The notes beneath the pieces were generated by a model. The model searched no databases. It was given only the letters and a program-made list of their open reading frames with translations, and was not told the DNA's origin. Shown one piece after another: positions 15,049-24,083 of a stretch of 64,000 nt of DNA. How positions within the stretch are numbered: position 1 is the stretch's first letter; each line of letters begins with the position of its first letter. Source of the DNA: Fimbriimonas sp. (GTDB lineage: Bacteria > Armatimonadota > Fimbriimonadia > Fimbriimonadales > Fimbriimonadaceae); the NCBI GenBank assembly GCA_029866005.1, contig JARXAE010000021.1, positions 1 to 64,000 of the forward strand, in the 5' to 3' direction. Made by a program: the position numbers and the translations under genes.

Positions 15049-17307
15049 GTGTTCGACTTAATCAAACAAAAGTTAGTCATCACCGAGTTTCTTGTTGGCT
15101 GGAAGCGCAGGATGGATAGCCCTCTACATCGTTGGGAAATCCACGAAGACTATGCAAAAGCGTGTTTAGAACTCTCCCCAGAAATGCAGTCCCGGGTAGC
15201 AGAGCACCTGTTGCAGGTTGTCAAAAGTGCAAAGTACAACTCGACAGCAGAGTGCTTCCCTTGGCTGAGAGCAAAACTCGAACCTGAGATTCTTGTCCGA
15301 TTTTGTGATGCACTTATTGAGAAAGGTAACGTTGGCGATGAGAGCCTTGACACTTTTCGGTCAATCTGGAAGCGGATCTCCCCGAATGAAGCACAGCGGC
15401 TCGGAAAGCTGACCCTCCAAAAACTACGAGACACAGGATGGGACATCCATCACCGGAGAATGGTCGCGGCGGCGGAGCAAGCAATTGGTGGGAAACGGGC
15501 GGTTATCGAGTCGTGGCAAGAGCCTGTCTTTGCCGAGGAGAGCATTGCCCCTCTCGTACAGCATGCCCTTGCATACTCTGGCGCCACACCGACCAAGAAA
15601 TGGCTCAAAAGTGCGGGGGCCATCGCCGAAAAGACAAGTTTTCAGCCTTTGCATCAAGCCCTCGATGCAGCCTTGTTGGAAATCTCCCGCCAGCCCAACC
15701 AGGTGAACCCCGAGATTGCTGAGCAGATGAGAGGACTGGTGGTGTTTCTCAGTTTCTATCCCTCGCAAGAGTCCGCACAGTTGCTGGGTCGCGCATTACG
15801 AGTCTGCTCGGACAAGATTGGCGGGCAAGGGGCCAGATGCGCAAAAGGATTTGGCGGGGCAGTTTGGGCGTTGCAAGAAATGGGGACATTCGATGCACTC
15901 GCAGCCCTAAGTCTCGGCAAGGCCAAGGTCAAGACCCAGACGATGGCAAATCAAATCGAATCAGCGCTTGCCCAAGCCGCCGCGGCGCAAAACATCACCA
16001 TTGCAGAACTCGAAGAGCGAATTGTTCCAGACTTCGGACTCGACGCGAACGGAGTCGCCAAGATCGATTTAGGCGAAGAGCGGGCGGAACTCCGTTTAGA
16101 CGCCTTGGCAAGAGCCTCCATCCATTGGTTCGGCGCAACCAAAGAACTCTCGGCTCCAAGCCAGGCGATGAAGAGTGGGTTTGCCGACGAGGTTGCCTTT
16201 TTCAAGCGGCAGAAGAAGGAATTAGAAGCAACAGTTTCCGCCCAGAAGCGGCGTCTGGATCGCCAGATGATCAGCCAGCGGCGGATACCGCTCGATCAAT
16301 GGCAAGAGAACTACCTGGAGCATCCTGTGATGCGAGTTCTGACGAACAGGCTCATCTGGGAATTCAAACACGGCGAGCAGCTGACCTTAGGCTTCTCGGA
16401 CCAGGCTCCATCGGGCGGCAAAGTAACGGTCAAACTATGGCACCCGATTGATTCGACGGAGGAGGAGTCGCAAGATTGGCGCGATGCAGTTATTTCGAGG
16501 GAGATTGTTCAACCGTTCAAGCAAGCATTTCGAGAGCTATACGTTCTGACGCCGGCCGAGGAGCGGACGAATACCTACTCCAACCGATTTGCTGCCCAGG
16601 TTATCCGTCAGCACCAAGCCGTCACTCTGATGCGGGATCGGGGTTGGAAGGCGACATTGCAAGGATTCTTTGACGGAGGTTGGGGTTACCCGCAGAGGAT
16701 GCTCGAAGAGTGGCTACTAGTGGCAGAATTCTTCGTTGAAATAGCTGGCGAAGACATGACGGAAGCCGGGATAGCGACCTATATCACGACTGACCAAGTT
16801 CGGTTCACTAGGGATAACGAACCGCTGGAGTTGATACGGATTCCCCCCGTGGTCTTCAGTGAGATTTGCCGAGATGTTGATCTGTTTGTAGGAGTATCGA
16901 GCATTGGTAACGACCCCGAGTGGACGGATCGGGGAAATCAAGGATTCACTCAGCAGGCGTGGCACAATTCTTCCTTTGGAGACCTCAACCAACTCGCGAT
17001 CACTCGAAAACAGGTTCTTGAACGGCTGCTGCCGCGTTTGGCAATTGCGAGTGTTGCCCATCTGGAAGATAACTTCTTGATCGTCAGGGGGACTCACCAC
17101 TCTTACAAAATCCACTTAGGTAGCGGAAACATCTTGATTCAGCCGAACAACCGGTATCTGTGCATCGTGCCAAGCGGCAAAGACTCAACCGCAGGAATCT
17201 ACCTTCCCTTCGAAGGAGATCGGACGCTGGCGGTGATTCTGAGCAAGGCGACAATGCTGGCTGCGGATAACAAGATCACCGACCAAACGATCTTGCTCCA
17301 ACTCTAA
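15049..17307 (+). CDS. DUF4132-type (MolR/YehI-like) large protein
   Basis: A 752-residue cytoplasmic protein. The N-terminal half is helical and repeat-like (HEAT-like character, about residues 30-330). The middle matches DUF4132: AQKRRLDRQMISQRRIPLDQWQ, HPVMRVLTNRLIWEF, KLWHPID and REIVQPFKQAFRELYVLTPAE (about 395-530). The C-terminal 150 residues match the region typically following DUF4132: VDLFVGVSSIGNDPEW (near 609), RKQVLERLLPRL, and YKIHLGSGNILIQPNNRYLCIVP (near 686-708). The molecular function of DUF4132 proteins is not established. GTG 15049 is 5 nt after the diglycine-protein stop, with GGGGGAT upstream, so they are co-translated. No WGR domain is seen. Confidence 0.85.
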   Translation: MFDLIKQKLVITEFLVGWKRRMDSPLHRWEIHEDYAKACLELSPEMQSRVAEHLLQVVKSAKYNSTAECFPWLRAKLEPEILVRFCDALIEKGNVGDESLDTFRSIWKRISPNEAQRLGKLTLQKLRDTGWDIHHRRMVAAAEQAIGGKRAVIESWQEPVFAEESIAPLVQHALAYSGATPTKKWLKSAGAIAEKTSFQPLHQALDAALLEISRQPNQVNPEIAEQMRGLVVFLSFYPSQESAQLLGRALRVCSDKIGGQGARCAKGFGGAVWALQEMGTFDALAALSLGKAKVKTQTMANQIESALAQAAAAQNITIAELEERIVPDFGLDANGVAKIDLGEERAELRLDALARASIHWFGATKELSAPSQAMKSGFADEVAFFKRQKKELEATVSAQKRRLDRQMISQRRIPLDQWQENYLEHPVMRVLTNRLIWEFKHGEQLTLGFSDQAPSGGKVTVKLWHPIDSTEEESQDWRDAVISREIVQPFKQAFRELYVLTPAEERTNTYSNRFAAQVIRQHQAVTLMRDRGWKATLQGFFDGGWGYPQRMLEEWLLVAEFFVEIAGEDMTEAGIATYITTDQVRFTRDNEPLELIRIPPVVFSEICRDVDLFVGVSSIGNDPEWTDRGNQGFTQQAWHNSSFGDLNQLAITRKQVLERLLPRLAIASVAHLEDNFLIVRGTHHSYKIHLGSGNILIQPNNRYLCIVPSGKDSTAGIYLPFEGDRTLAVILSKATMLAADNKITDQTILLQL

Positions 17308-17352
17308 GCCCAACCTCGCGTAGATCGCAACCGTACATACTTAAAATTACCT

Positions 17353-18975
17353 ATGAGTGAAATTCCTCCGTCGCCATCCGAGTCATCTGTCGGTAACGGA
17401 GTCGGGCGGGCGGGGACGATTATGGTGGTTTCGCTCTTACTAAGCCGGGTGCTGGGTCTGGTCCGCGATTCAGTCATCGCGGGGATGTTCGGCCGAAACG
17501 CCTTCACTGACGCTTACCGACTTTCATTTCAGATTCCGGATCTGCTTTTCATGCTCGTTAGCGGCGGAGCGCTGAGCTCGGCATTCATTCCGGTATTCAG
17601 CGAGTACTGGCACACCAATCGACAGAAGGATGCCTGGAAAGTTTTCAGTGCGGTCCTTACGATCATGTCCGTGATCGTGTTTGCGTTCATCGTCATCAGC
17701 GGAATTTTCGCTCTTCCGCTAGCTCATGCGGTAGCCCTAGGCAAGGCCAAGACTGATCCTGAATTGTTGCCGCTCATCGCCCACATGAGCCGGATTTTGC
17801 TCCCGGCACAGTTTGCTTTCTTTATTGGTGGCCTGATGATGGGGACGCTGTATGCGCGCAAGGTGTTCTCCATTCCAGGCTTGGGACCGAACATCTACAA
17901 CATCGGCATCATTTTCGGCGCCGCGGTTCTTGGGCGGTTCATTGAACCAGGCGTCATAGGGATGTGTTATGGAGCAACGGCAGGCGCCATCATCGGCAAT
18001 CTGATCGTTCCGTTCCTAGTGATTCGGCGGATGGGGATGGAATTCAAACCTTCATTCGACATCCACCACGAGGGAGTTCGGAAGGTGTTCAAGCTCGTGC
18101 TGCCAGTGATTCTGGGACTCTCACTGCCGAGCGTTTTCAGCATGATCATGCAGTTCTTCGGAAGTTACTATCCAGAGGGCACAAACTCTACCCTGGACTA
18201 CGCGAACAAGCTGATGCAGGCACCTTTGGGGATTTTTGGACAGTCGTTAGCGTTGGCGGTTTTTCCAGTTTTGACACAGTTCCGAGCCGAAGACCGGATG
18301 GATTTATTCCGGCGGCAGTTGGATTCCACGATGCGGACAGTGATGTACTTAACTGTTCCGGCGAGCGTTCTGATGGCGATGCTCGCACCCCAAATCGTGT
18401 CGGCATTTTTCAAGCAAGGCTTGTTCAAAATCGAGGACGTGCCTCCCGTAGCTCTTTGTCTCCGACTCTTCTGCATCGGAATCTGGGCTTGGTGCTTGCA
18501 CCCGGTGATCATGCGTGCGTTCTACTCCATTCAAGACACGAAGACTCCAGTCGTCATCGGGACCGTAACAACGGGGATTTTCGTTCTCTTGATCCTCGCG
18601 TTAAGAGGTCCTATGGGATATCTGGCACTGCCGCTTGCGGGTTCGATTGCGCCAATGCTGATGGTTGTGATGATGGCGATGGTTCTCACTCCACGCATCG
18701 GCGGAATCGATATAAAGGGCCTAGCCCAGACGCTCGCGAAGGCGTTTGTCGGCTCACTTTCGGTTGTCGTTGTGGGAGTCATCGTGGCAAATACTTCACT
18801 CGGTTCCTTAGACCAAGGGAAGATCCCCACCCTACTGATTACTCTTGGGGCGTTCTTGGTGGCCATGTGGGGTTACTACTTCATCACCAAGGCTCTAGGA
18901 ATGCCGGAGTCGGCTTATGTTGAGCGAGCAATGGCGAAGATCAATCGTCGGCGGACGGCGAGCGGTGAGCGATAG
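17353..18975 (+). CDS. murJ: Lipid II flippase MurJ
   Basis: MATE/MVF-family integral membrane protein that moves lipid II from the inner to the outer face of the cytoplasmic membrane for peptidoglycan synthesis. The 540-residue length and multiple hydrophobic segments fit the 14-helix fold. Signature sequences are SRVLGLVRDSVIAGMFG, TDAYRLSFQIPDLLFMLVSGGALSSAFIPVF, the mid-protein GLSLPSVFSMIMQFFGSY and AFYSIQDTKTPV. ATG 17353 is preceded at 5 nt by TAAAAT, a possible -10 box. It heads a plus-strand series of cell-wall genes. Confidence 0.95.
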   Translation: MSEIPPSPSESSVGNGVGRAGTIMVVSLLLSRVLGLVRDSVIAGMFGRNAFTDAYRLSFQIPDLLFMLVSGGALSSAFIPVFSEYWHTNRQKDAWKVFSAVLTIMSVIVFAFIVISGIFALPLAHAVALGKAKTDPELLPLIAHMSRILLPAQFAFFIGGLMMGTLYARKVFSIPGLGPNIYNIGIIFGAAVLGRFIEPGVIGMCYGATAGAIIGNLIVPFLVIRRMGMEFKPSFDIHHEGVRKVFKLVLPVILGLSLPSVFSMIMQFFGSYYPEGTNSTLDYANKLMQAPLGIFGQSLALAVFPVLTQFRAEDRMDLFRRQLDSTMRTVMYLTVPASVLMAMLAPQIVSAFFKQGLFKIEDVPPVALCLRLFCIGIWAWCLHPVIMRAFYSIQDTKTPVVIGTVTTGIFVLLILALRGPMGYLALPLAGSIAPMLMVVMMAMVLTPRIGGIDIKGLAQTLAKAFVGSLSVVVVGVIVANTSLGSLDQGKIPTLLITLGAFLVAMWGYYFITKALGMPESAYVERAMAKINRRRTASGER

Positions 18976-19028
18976 GCAGTTGCCAAAGCCGCTCTTCACT
19001 GCTAACCATTTCGCTGTAAACTACCCGC

Positions 19029-20252
19029 ATGATTACCGGCACCATTGCCGTTTCCATGATCCTTGGCCAGCGTGGTTGGGGTACTGCACTGGACGACCCA
19101 AAGTTAAAAGGTGCGATCGTTGGGGCGGTCGTGACAGATACCAACGGCAGGGTGCTGTTTGAGCGCAATGGCACGACCCGGTTAATGCCAGCAAGCAATC
19201 AAAAGCTCGTAAGCGCGGCATTTGCGCTCAAGACTTTTGGAGCACAAAAGACCTGGAAGACGCAGATCTGGTTGGATTCAATGGTGGCTTTGGTATCGGC
19301 CGAAGGAGATCCTCTGCTGACCCCGGATCGACTCGCGGCAGCTAAGGAACAGTTTGCCAAAAATAGCGTGGTCGCGGTTCAGCTATGGCAGGCTTATCAG
19401 AACGAGGTTCCAGATTCCTGGCAGGTCGGCGATCTCCCGAACCGATACGCGCCAATCATTCATGCCTTGACATTCGAAAAGGCTGGGGTTGAGTTGTGGT
19501 TTACCGGAAAAGGACCTGTTTTCAAACCGTACACTCCCCGGATCGAAATTGTTGAGAATGACTTCATCAAGCCGAAGTTTGCCTACAATGCGCCCCTGGC
19601 ACAGCTGTTGGTACGCGAAGCTCCGGCAGATCAGTCAAAGGCAACGGACACCCTAAGCGATCCTGATCCGTCTTCGTCGGTGCTCGACTACCTCGCAGGC
19701 GGCACCAGCTATAAACGCGAGAACCTTTCAAAACGCCCAGAAGTCAACCGGGAACCAGACGTCACCCTGGAGAGCCCACCGCTCTCGGAGATTGCCAAGA
19801 CGTGCTTACAGAAGAGTGATAACTGCCTGGCAGAGCACCTCTTGACCAGCTCAACGAACGGACAAACCAAGAATCTGGGCGACTGGCTAACAAGCATCGG
19901 ATGGGAAAGGAACTCGTTCAAGGTCGCCGACGGCTCGGGCCTTAGCCGCAAAAACAACGTCACTGCCGCAAACATTGCTAAGCTCCTCAGGTGGAGCTAT
20001 GACCAACCAACCCGGCAAATCTGGCTGGATTCACTGGCCAGACCGGGCGTTGGCACGCTTGCCAATCGGCTTAAAGGCACTACCTTTTTTGGAAAAACTG
20101 GCACACTTGACATGGTGAGTTCGCTCAGTGGTTATGTAAAGTGCAAGGACGGTTCACTTAAGATCGTTTCCGTGATCGTTAACCACTACGGTTGCACCAC
20201 GGGCGAGACGCAGAGCTGCATTGATAGGTTTATTGAAAATGTTAGGGGATAG
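19029..20252 (+). CDS. dacB: D-alanyl-D-alanine carboxypeptidase, PBP4/DacB family
   Basis: Penicillin-binding S13-family serine peptidase that trims or cleaves peptidoglycan peptide bridges outside the cytoplasmic membrane. The three active-site motifs are visible: SxxK as ASNQK (Ser56, Lys59), SDN (263-265) and KTG (356-358). The 407-residue length and the large insert between SxxK and SDN are normal for PBP4. The N-terminus (ITGTIAVSMILGQRG) is a short hydrophobic segment probably used for export. The gene lies 53 nt after murJ, and TGTAAACT sits just before the start. With murJ, murQ and the sugar kinase it points to peptidoglycan turnover. Confidence 0.92.
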   Translation: MITGTIAVSMILGQRGWGTALDDPKLKGAIVGAVVTDTNGRVLFERNGTTRLMPASNQKLVSAAFALKTFGAQKTWKTQIWLDSMVALVSAEGDPLLTPDRLAAAKEQFAKNSVVAVQLWQAYQNEVPDSWQVGDLPNRYAPIIHALTFEKAGVELWFTGKGPVFKPYTPRIEIVENDFIKPKFAYNAPLAQLLVREAPADQSKATDTLSDPDPSSSVLDYLAGGTSYKRENLSKRPEVNREPDVTLESPPLSEIAKTCLQKSDNCLAEHLLTSSTNGQTKNLGDWLTSIGWERNSFKVADGSGLSRKNNVTAANIAKLLRWSYDQPTRQIWLDSLARPGVGTLANRLKGTTFFGKTGTLDMVSSLSGYVKCKDGSLKIVSVIVNHYGCTTGETQSCIDRFIENVRG

Positions 20253-20277
20253 CACACAATCGGCATGGAGCTTGCGA

Positions 20278-20592
20278 ATGAGGAACGCTATGACACTGGC
20301 GTTCCCGACGAAGAGCGTTTTTCTACTGATGACCATCGGCCTTGTTGACCTTGTTTCAACGGCCGTCTTACACTCCAAAGGGATGATCGTTGAGCTCAAC
20401 CCGCTGATGCGAGTTTTCATCTTGCAGTCCGAATGGCTGTTTGCTTTCGTGAAAGGTCTCACCATCGGGATCGCCTGGGCGACCCTGGCTTGGTATGCAA
20501 AGCAGAACAAGGATTTCGTCAACAAAGCTTGCACCGTTGGTTCAGCAATGTATGTGCTGATCTGGTGCACTTGGTTCTTCGGCGCCGCCTAA
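20278..20592 (+). CDS. Small membrane protein, DUF5658-like
   Basis: A 104-residue protein with about three hydrophobic helices (VFLLMTIGLVDLVSTAVL, FAFVKGLTIGIAWATLAWYA, TVGSAMYVLIWCTWFF). The motif DLVSTAVLHSKGMIVELNPLM, with Glu-Leu-Asn-Pro-Leu-Met after the first helix, is the hallmark of DUF5658-type membrane proteins. No function is known for that family. ATG 20278 has ATGGAG upstream and follows dacB by 25 nt, so co-expression is likely. ATG 20290 is an alternative start. Confidence 0.75.
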   Translation: MRNAMTLAFPTKSVFLLMTIGLVDLVSTAVLHSKGMIVELNPLMRVFILQSEWLFAFVKGLTIGIAWATLAWYAKQNKDFVNKACTVGSAMYVLIWCTWFFGAA

Positions 20593-20663
20593 CGAACTCA
20601 ACATTGTTGCCGAAAAGGTTGACTCGCAACTTGTAACGTGCCAAAGCGTCACAATATCTGCAA

Positions 20664-22352
20664 GTGAAACGAACCACATCATTGTGCCTGTTGCTCAGCG
20701 CACTCCCACTCTTCGCTTCTGCGGACGTCAAGTACAACGTTCGCGTCAATCCGGCGGCTAAGAATTTGTCCGTCCGGATGCAAATCGACGGAGCGAAGGA
20801 GAGCGAGACGGTGCGAATCCCAGCGTGGTGTCCAGGCTTCTACTTTCTTCTCGACTACGAAAAGGCCCTTTTTGATGTGAACGTCGTCAACTTGGCTGGA
20901 CAAAAATTGGTCACGAAGAAGCTCGACTCTCGCTCAATTCAAATTGCTAATCCAACCAAAGAACCGGTGGTGATCACCTACCGAATCCAGGGTAATGATG
21001 CCGGAATGGGCTTCTTCCGAACTCACGTCCGGGCGACGAACGCATTCATTAACGGTCCATCTGCGTTTCTCTATGCAGATGCGCACATGACCGACAAGCA
21101 CTCTGTGAAATTCAATGTGCCGTCAGGATGGGACATTGGCACAGCGATGGATCACGATGGCCAGGGAAACTATTCGTCGGCTGGTTATGATGAACTGGCG
21201 GATCATCCGATTCAACTCGGGCGTTTCGTGCGCCGGTCGTTTAAGGTCGAGGGAATACCGTTCGAAGCGATTTGGGTTGGTGATCCAGCTCCGAGGTGCG
21301 ATGTTGACGCCGAGACTGAGCGTCTTCGACGCGGAAGCATTCCGGCGATCAAGATGATGAAAACAGTGCCATTCAAGCGGTACCTGTATCTCATTCACCT
21401 GGAGGTTGGCGATTTCGGAGGCGGGCTAGAGCATCGGGCTTCAACGACGATTGCCGTAGGAAACTCCCAAACCGTGCACTTGGACGAATTAGCGACCCAT
21501 GAGTACTATCACTCTTGGAACGTCAAGCAGATTCGCCCCAAAATCCTTGGGCCGTTTGACTACTCGAAGCCTCAGCGGACGGTAAACCTGTGGTTCTCCG
21601 AAGGAGTCACAGACTATTACGCAAAGCTCCACGCCTTTCAGGCCGGGCTAACCAGCGAATCTCAGCTCTTGGACGGTTTACGAGACGAAATTCGGACCGT
21701 TGAGCGAAGTGAAACCCGCAAGAAGATGACTCTCGAGGAGGTGTGCTTCAATACTTGGGAAGATACCGGCTTCGGTGGATTTGGTGACCTCAGCTTTTAC
21801 AACATGGGCCTCGTCGCCGGGTTCGTTTTGGACGCGTCGATTCGACAGGAGACCGAAGGCAAAAAGTCACTAGACGACGTCATGCGGATCGCATTTGATC
21901 GATACGCATTGCCAAAACCCGGGTTCGAAGAAGGTGCCCTACGGGACTTAGTGGTTGAGGTTGGCGGTGTGAAACTGGGTCCGATTTACGACACATTGAT
22001 CCGTTCGAAAGGCAAAGATCTTCCCTATTCGCAATTGGAGCATTTGGGACTGAGGCTCACGATCCCGGGCAAAGAGTATCTTGACGCACCATTCGTGGTG
22101 AACGAGGCCGGGACAATCATCAAGGTAATTGGCACGGAAACCGCGCTGTTGGATGGAGACAATCTCATCCTCATCGAGCAAGAAGGGACCGACTCTCTGA
22201 AAGTGACGGTGAAGCGTGGTGGACAAGAGAAACAGGTTATCGTGAAGGCACGAAAGTTCAAAGCAACTGACATGCGGCTGACTCGAAACATCCTGGCAAC
22301 CCCAGCACAATTGGCTCGCCGTGCCGAGTGGCTCAAGGGTTCCGGCGGGTAA
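20664..22352 (+). CDS. M61-family metallopeptidase (glycyl-aminopeptidase type)
   Basis: A 562-residue secreted zinc peptidase. The start is GTG 20664, followed by a signal peptide (SLCLLLSALPLFASA). An N-terminal beta-sandwich includes IPAWCPGFYFLLDYE, matching the M61 beta-domain. The catalytic motif HEYYHSWNVKQIRP begins at His279, with the third zinc ligand in WFSEGVTDYYA (Glu313). The YNMGLVAGFVLDASIR segment follows. M61 proteins normally end in a PDZ domain; here the C-terminal part (VVNEAGTIIKVIG, GDNLILIEQEGTDSLKVTVKRGG) looks like a reduced PDZ-like remnant. The substrate is unknown. Confidence 0.9.
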   Translation: MKRTTSLCLLLSALPLFASADVKYNVRVNPAAKNLSVRMQIDGAKESETVRIPAWCPGFYFLLDYEKALFDVNVVNLAGQKLVTKKLDSRSIQIANPTKEPVVITYRIQGNDAGMGFFRTHVRATNAFINGPSAFLYADAHMTDKHSVKFNVPSGWDIGTAMDHDGQGNYSSAGYDELADHPIQLGRFVRRSFKVEGIPFEAIWVGDPAPRCDVDAETERLRRGSIPAIKMMKTVPFKRYLYLIHLEVGDFGGGLEHRASTTIAVGNSQTVHLDELATHEYYHSWNVKQIRPKILGPFDYSKPQRTVNLWFSEGVTDYYAKLHAFQAGLTSESQLLDGLRDEIRTVERSETRKKMTLEEVCFNTWEDTGFGGFGDLSFYNMGLVAGFVLDASIRQETEGKKSLDDVMRIAFDRYALPKPGFEEGALRDLVVEVGGVKLGPIYDTLIRSKGKDLPYSQLEHLGLRLTIPGKEYLDAPFVVNEAGTIIKVIGTETALLDGDNLILIEQEGTDSLKVTVKRGGQEKQVIVKARKFKATDMRLTRNILATPAQLARRAEWLKGSGG

Positions 22353-22364
22353 TCTAGGCAAGAA

Positions 22365-23261
22365 ATGAGTGTTTACGTCGGCCTCGACTGCGGGGGATCT
22401 TCCAGCCGTGTCTTGGCGATGGACGAAGAAGGAAATGTACTCTTTCAGGGTCAGAGTGGAGCCGCGAATCTTGTTTCGACCCCCGAAGGGCGACTCCGTC
22501 GCAATCTGACCAACGCATCAAAAGGGTGCCCGAAGCCAGACTATGTTTGCGGATGCTTCGCCGGGCTCATTAGTCCCCAGACCCGTGAACGCGGGATCGG
22601 AATCCTCCAGGACACCTTTGGCGTCCCTGCTGTCTTCCGGGCAGAGCCCGACTATACGGCTGCGCTTTACGCTTCACCGGAAGCCGATGTCTGTGTGATC
22701 TCGGGAACGGGTTCTTTAGTCTGCTCGCGCAACAATGGAAAGATCGTCAAGAGCGGAGGTCGCGGGTACATTCTCGGTGACCAGGGTTCGGGCTATTCCT
22801 TCGGTAGGGATGCGCTCATGCACTTCTTGCAACATCCGGAGCAATCCACGCGCTACCTAAGAGATCAAATTGAAGATGTTTTCGGCTCTCTTGAGGAATC
22901 GGTCTTAGTGACGGGAGTTTACAAAGCACCCTCTCCTGCAACAATCCTCGCTCGGTTGGTCAAGGCGGTCGGGCACGACGCTGCCGAAGGTCAGGAGTAC
23001 GCGACAAACAGTGTCCAGAAGCACATGGGTGACCTTGCCAAGCTCGTTTCAAGCCATGTCAAAACGCATCAATCAGAGTCGAAACAACTTTCGATTTCCC
23101 TCGCGGGCGGAGTTTGGAAGGCTTCTGCCCAGTTCAAAGATGCGTTCTTGAATCACCTCAAAGAGGAACTCCCACAGATCGAATGGGAGCTACACCGACT
23201 TCTTCGTCCTCCGCTCTACGGCGCTGTAGAGCTAGCAAAAGAACTAAATCATGGGAACTGA
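22365..23261 (+). CDS. BadF/BadG/BcrA/BcrD-type sugar kinase (probable GlcNAc/MurNAc kinase)
   Basis: ASKHA-fold ATPase/kinase of 298 residues. Phosphate motif 1 is YVGLDCGGSSSRVLAMDEEG, and the second nucleotide loop is VISGTGSLVCSRNNG. GRGYILGDQGSGYSFGRDAL is the typical N-acetylglucosamine kinase segment. The adenosine loop is ISLAGGVWKAS. The gene overlaps murQ by 11 nt. BadF-type kinases such as clostridial MurK phosphorylate both MurNAc and GlcNAc. The overlap suggests this enzyme makes MurNAc-6-phosphate for MurQ. That substrate is inferred from context, not from the sequence. Confidence 0.88.
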   Translation: MSVYVGLDCGGSSSRVLAMDEEGNVLFQGQSGAANLVSTPEGRLRRNLTNASKGCPKPDYVCGCFAGLISPQTRERGIGILQDTFGVPAVFRAEPDYTAALYASPEADVCVISGTGSLVCSRNNGKIVKSGGRGYILGDQGSGYSFGRDALMHFLQHPEQSTRYLRDQIEDVFGSLEESVLVTGVYKAPSPATILARLVKAVGHDAAEGQEYATNSVQKHMGDLAKLVSSHVKTHQSESKQLSISLAGGVWKASAQFKDAFLNHLKEELPQIEWELHRLLRPPLYGAVELAKELNHGN

Positions 23262-24057
23262 ATCTCGAAACCCCCGGTCGTACGGCCTTGACAAAATGAA
23301 TGCGCGCGAAGTCGTGCGCTTGATGAACGAAGAAGAACACACCGTTTTTCGAGTTATGACCTCTGCTGAGGAGGCAATTGCCGTCGCCATTGAGCACGCG
23401 GCGAAGGCTTTTAGAGAGGGCGGGCGTATCTTCTATATCGGCTCCGGGACGAGTGGTCGGATTGCCACTGCAGATGCTGCCGAGATGCCACCAACATTCG
23501 GGATCGATCCCGAACATTTTGTTGCCGTTGTGTCAGGAGGTGCTGTCGCAACAAGTCAAGCAGTAGAGGATGCCGAGGACGACCCTGCCGCCTCGATCCA
23601 AGCCCTCAACCTCATGGGATTGAACCCAAAAGATATTGTAATTGGCATCGCTGCTAGCGGTACGACGCCATTCGTTCTAAGCGCGATCAAGCATGCTCGC
23701 CAGAAAGGCGTCTGGACGTGTGGAATTGCCAACAATAAAAGCACACCCGTTTTGGCAGAAGCGGAGCACGCGATTCTCCTCGACACCGGTCCAGAAATCT
23801 TGACTGGCTCAACGCGCCTGAAGGCGGGAACCGCGCAGAAAATGTGCCTCAACCGTATCTCCACGGGCGCAATGGTTCTCAACGCAAAGGTCATCGAGAA
23901 CTTGATGGTCGATGTAAAGGCGAAGAATATCAAACTCCGTGACCGGTGTGTTAGAATCGTTTGCGAACTCTCGACGGCGACTCGTGATGAGGCCGAAGAA
24001 GCTCTCGAAGCAAGCGATTGGAGCATCCGTCACGCACTCGATCGCCTCCGACCTTAA
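23251..24057 (+). CDS. murQ: N-acetylmuramic acid 6-phosphate etherase MurQ
   Basis: Cleaves the lactyl ether of MurNAc-6-phosphate to GlcNAc-6-phosphate and D-lactate in peptidoglycan recycling. It begins GTESRNPRSYGLDKMNAREVV, the MurQ signature. The SIS-domain sugar-phosphate site is FYIGSGTSGRIATADAAEMPPTFG, followed by SGGAVATSQAVEDAEDD, which carries the catalytic Glu region. GIAASGTTPFV and GSTRLKAGTAQKMCLN complete the fold. At 268 residues it is somewhat shorter than the usual 300. It overlaps the upstream kinase by 11 nt, which suggests coupled translation. Confidence 0.96.
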   Translation: MGTESRNPRSYGLDKMNAREVVRLMNEEEHTVFRVMTSAEEAIAVAIEHAAKAFREGGRIFYIGSGTSGRIATADAAEMPPTFGIDPEHFVAVVSGGAVATSQAVEDAEDDPAASIQALNLMGLNPKDIVIGIAASGTTPFVLSAIKHARQKGVWTCGIANNKSTPVLAEAEHAILLDTGPEILTGSTRLKAGTAQKMCLNRISTGAMVLNAKVIENLMVDVKAKNIKLRDRCVRIVCELSTATRDEAEEALEASDWSIRHALDRLRP

Positions 24058-24083
24058 GGTCTGACAGGTACCCTAGAACGATC

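Noticed and set aside
15837-16451. 204-codon open frame inside the DUF4132 gene
   Set aside because: Arg-rich shadow frame with no motif and no independent start context.
17964-18923. 319-codon open frame inside murJ in another frame
   Set aside because: Composition is Gly/His/Arg/Ser shadow; murJ motifs run through the same bases in the correct frame.
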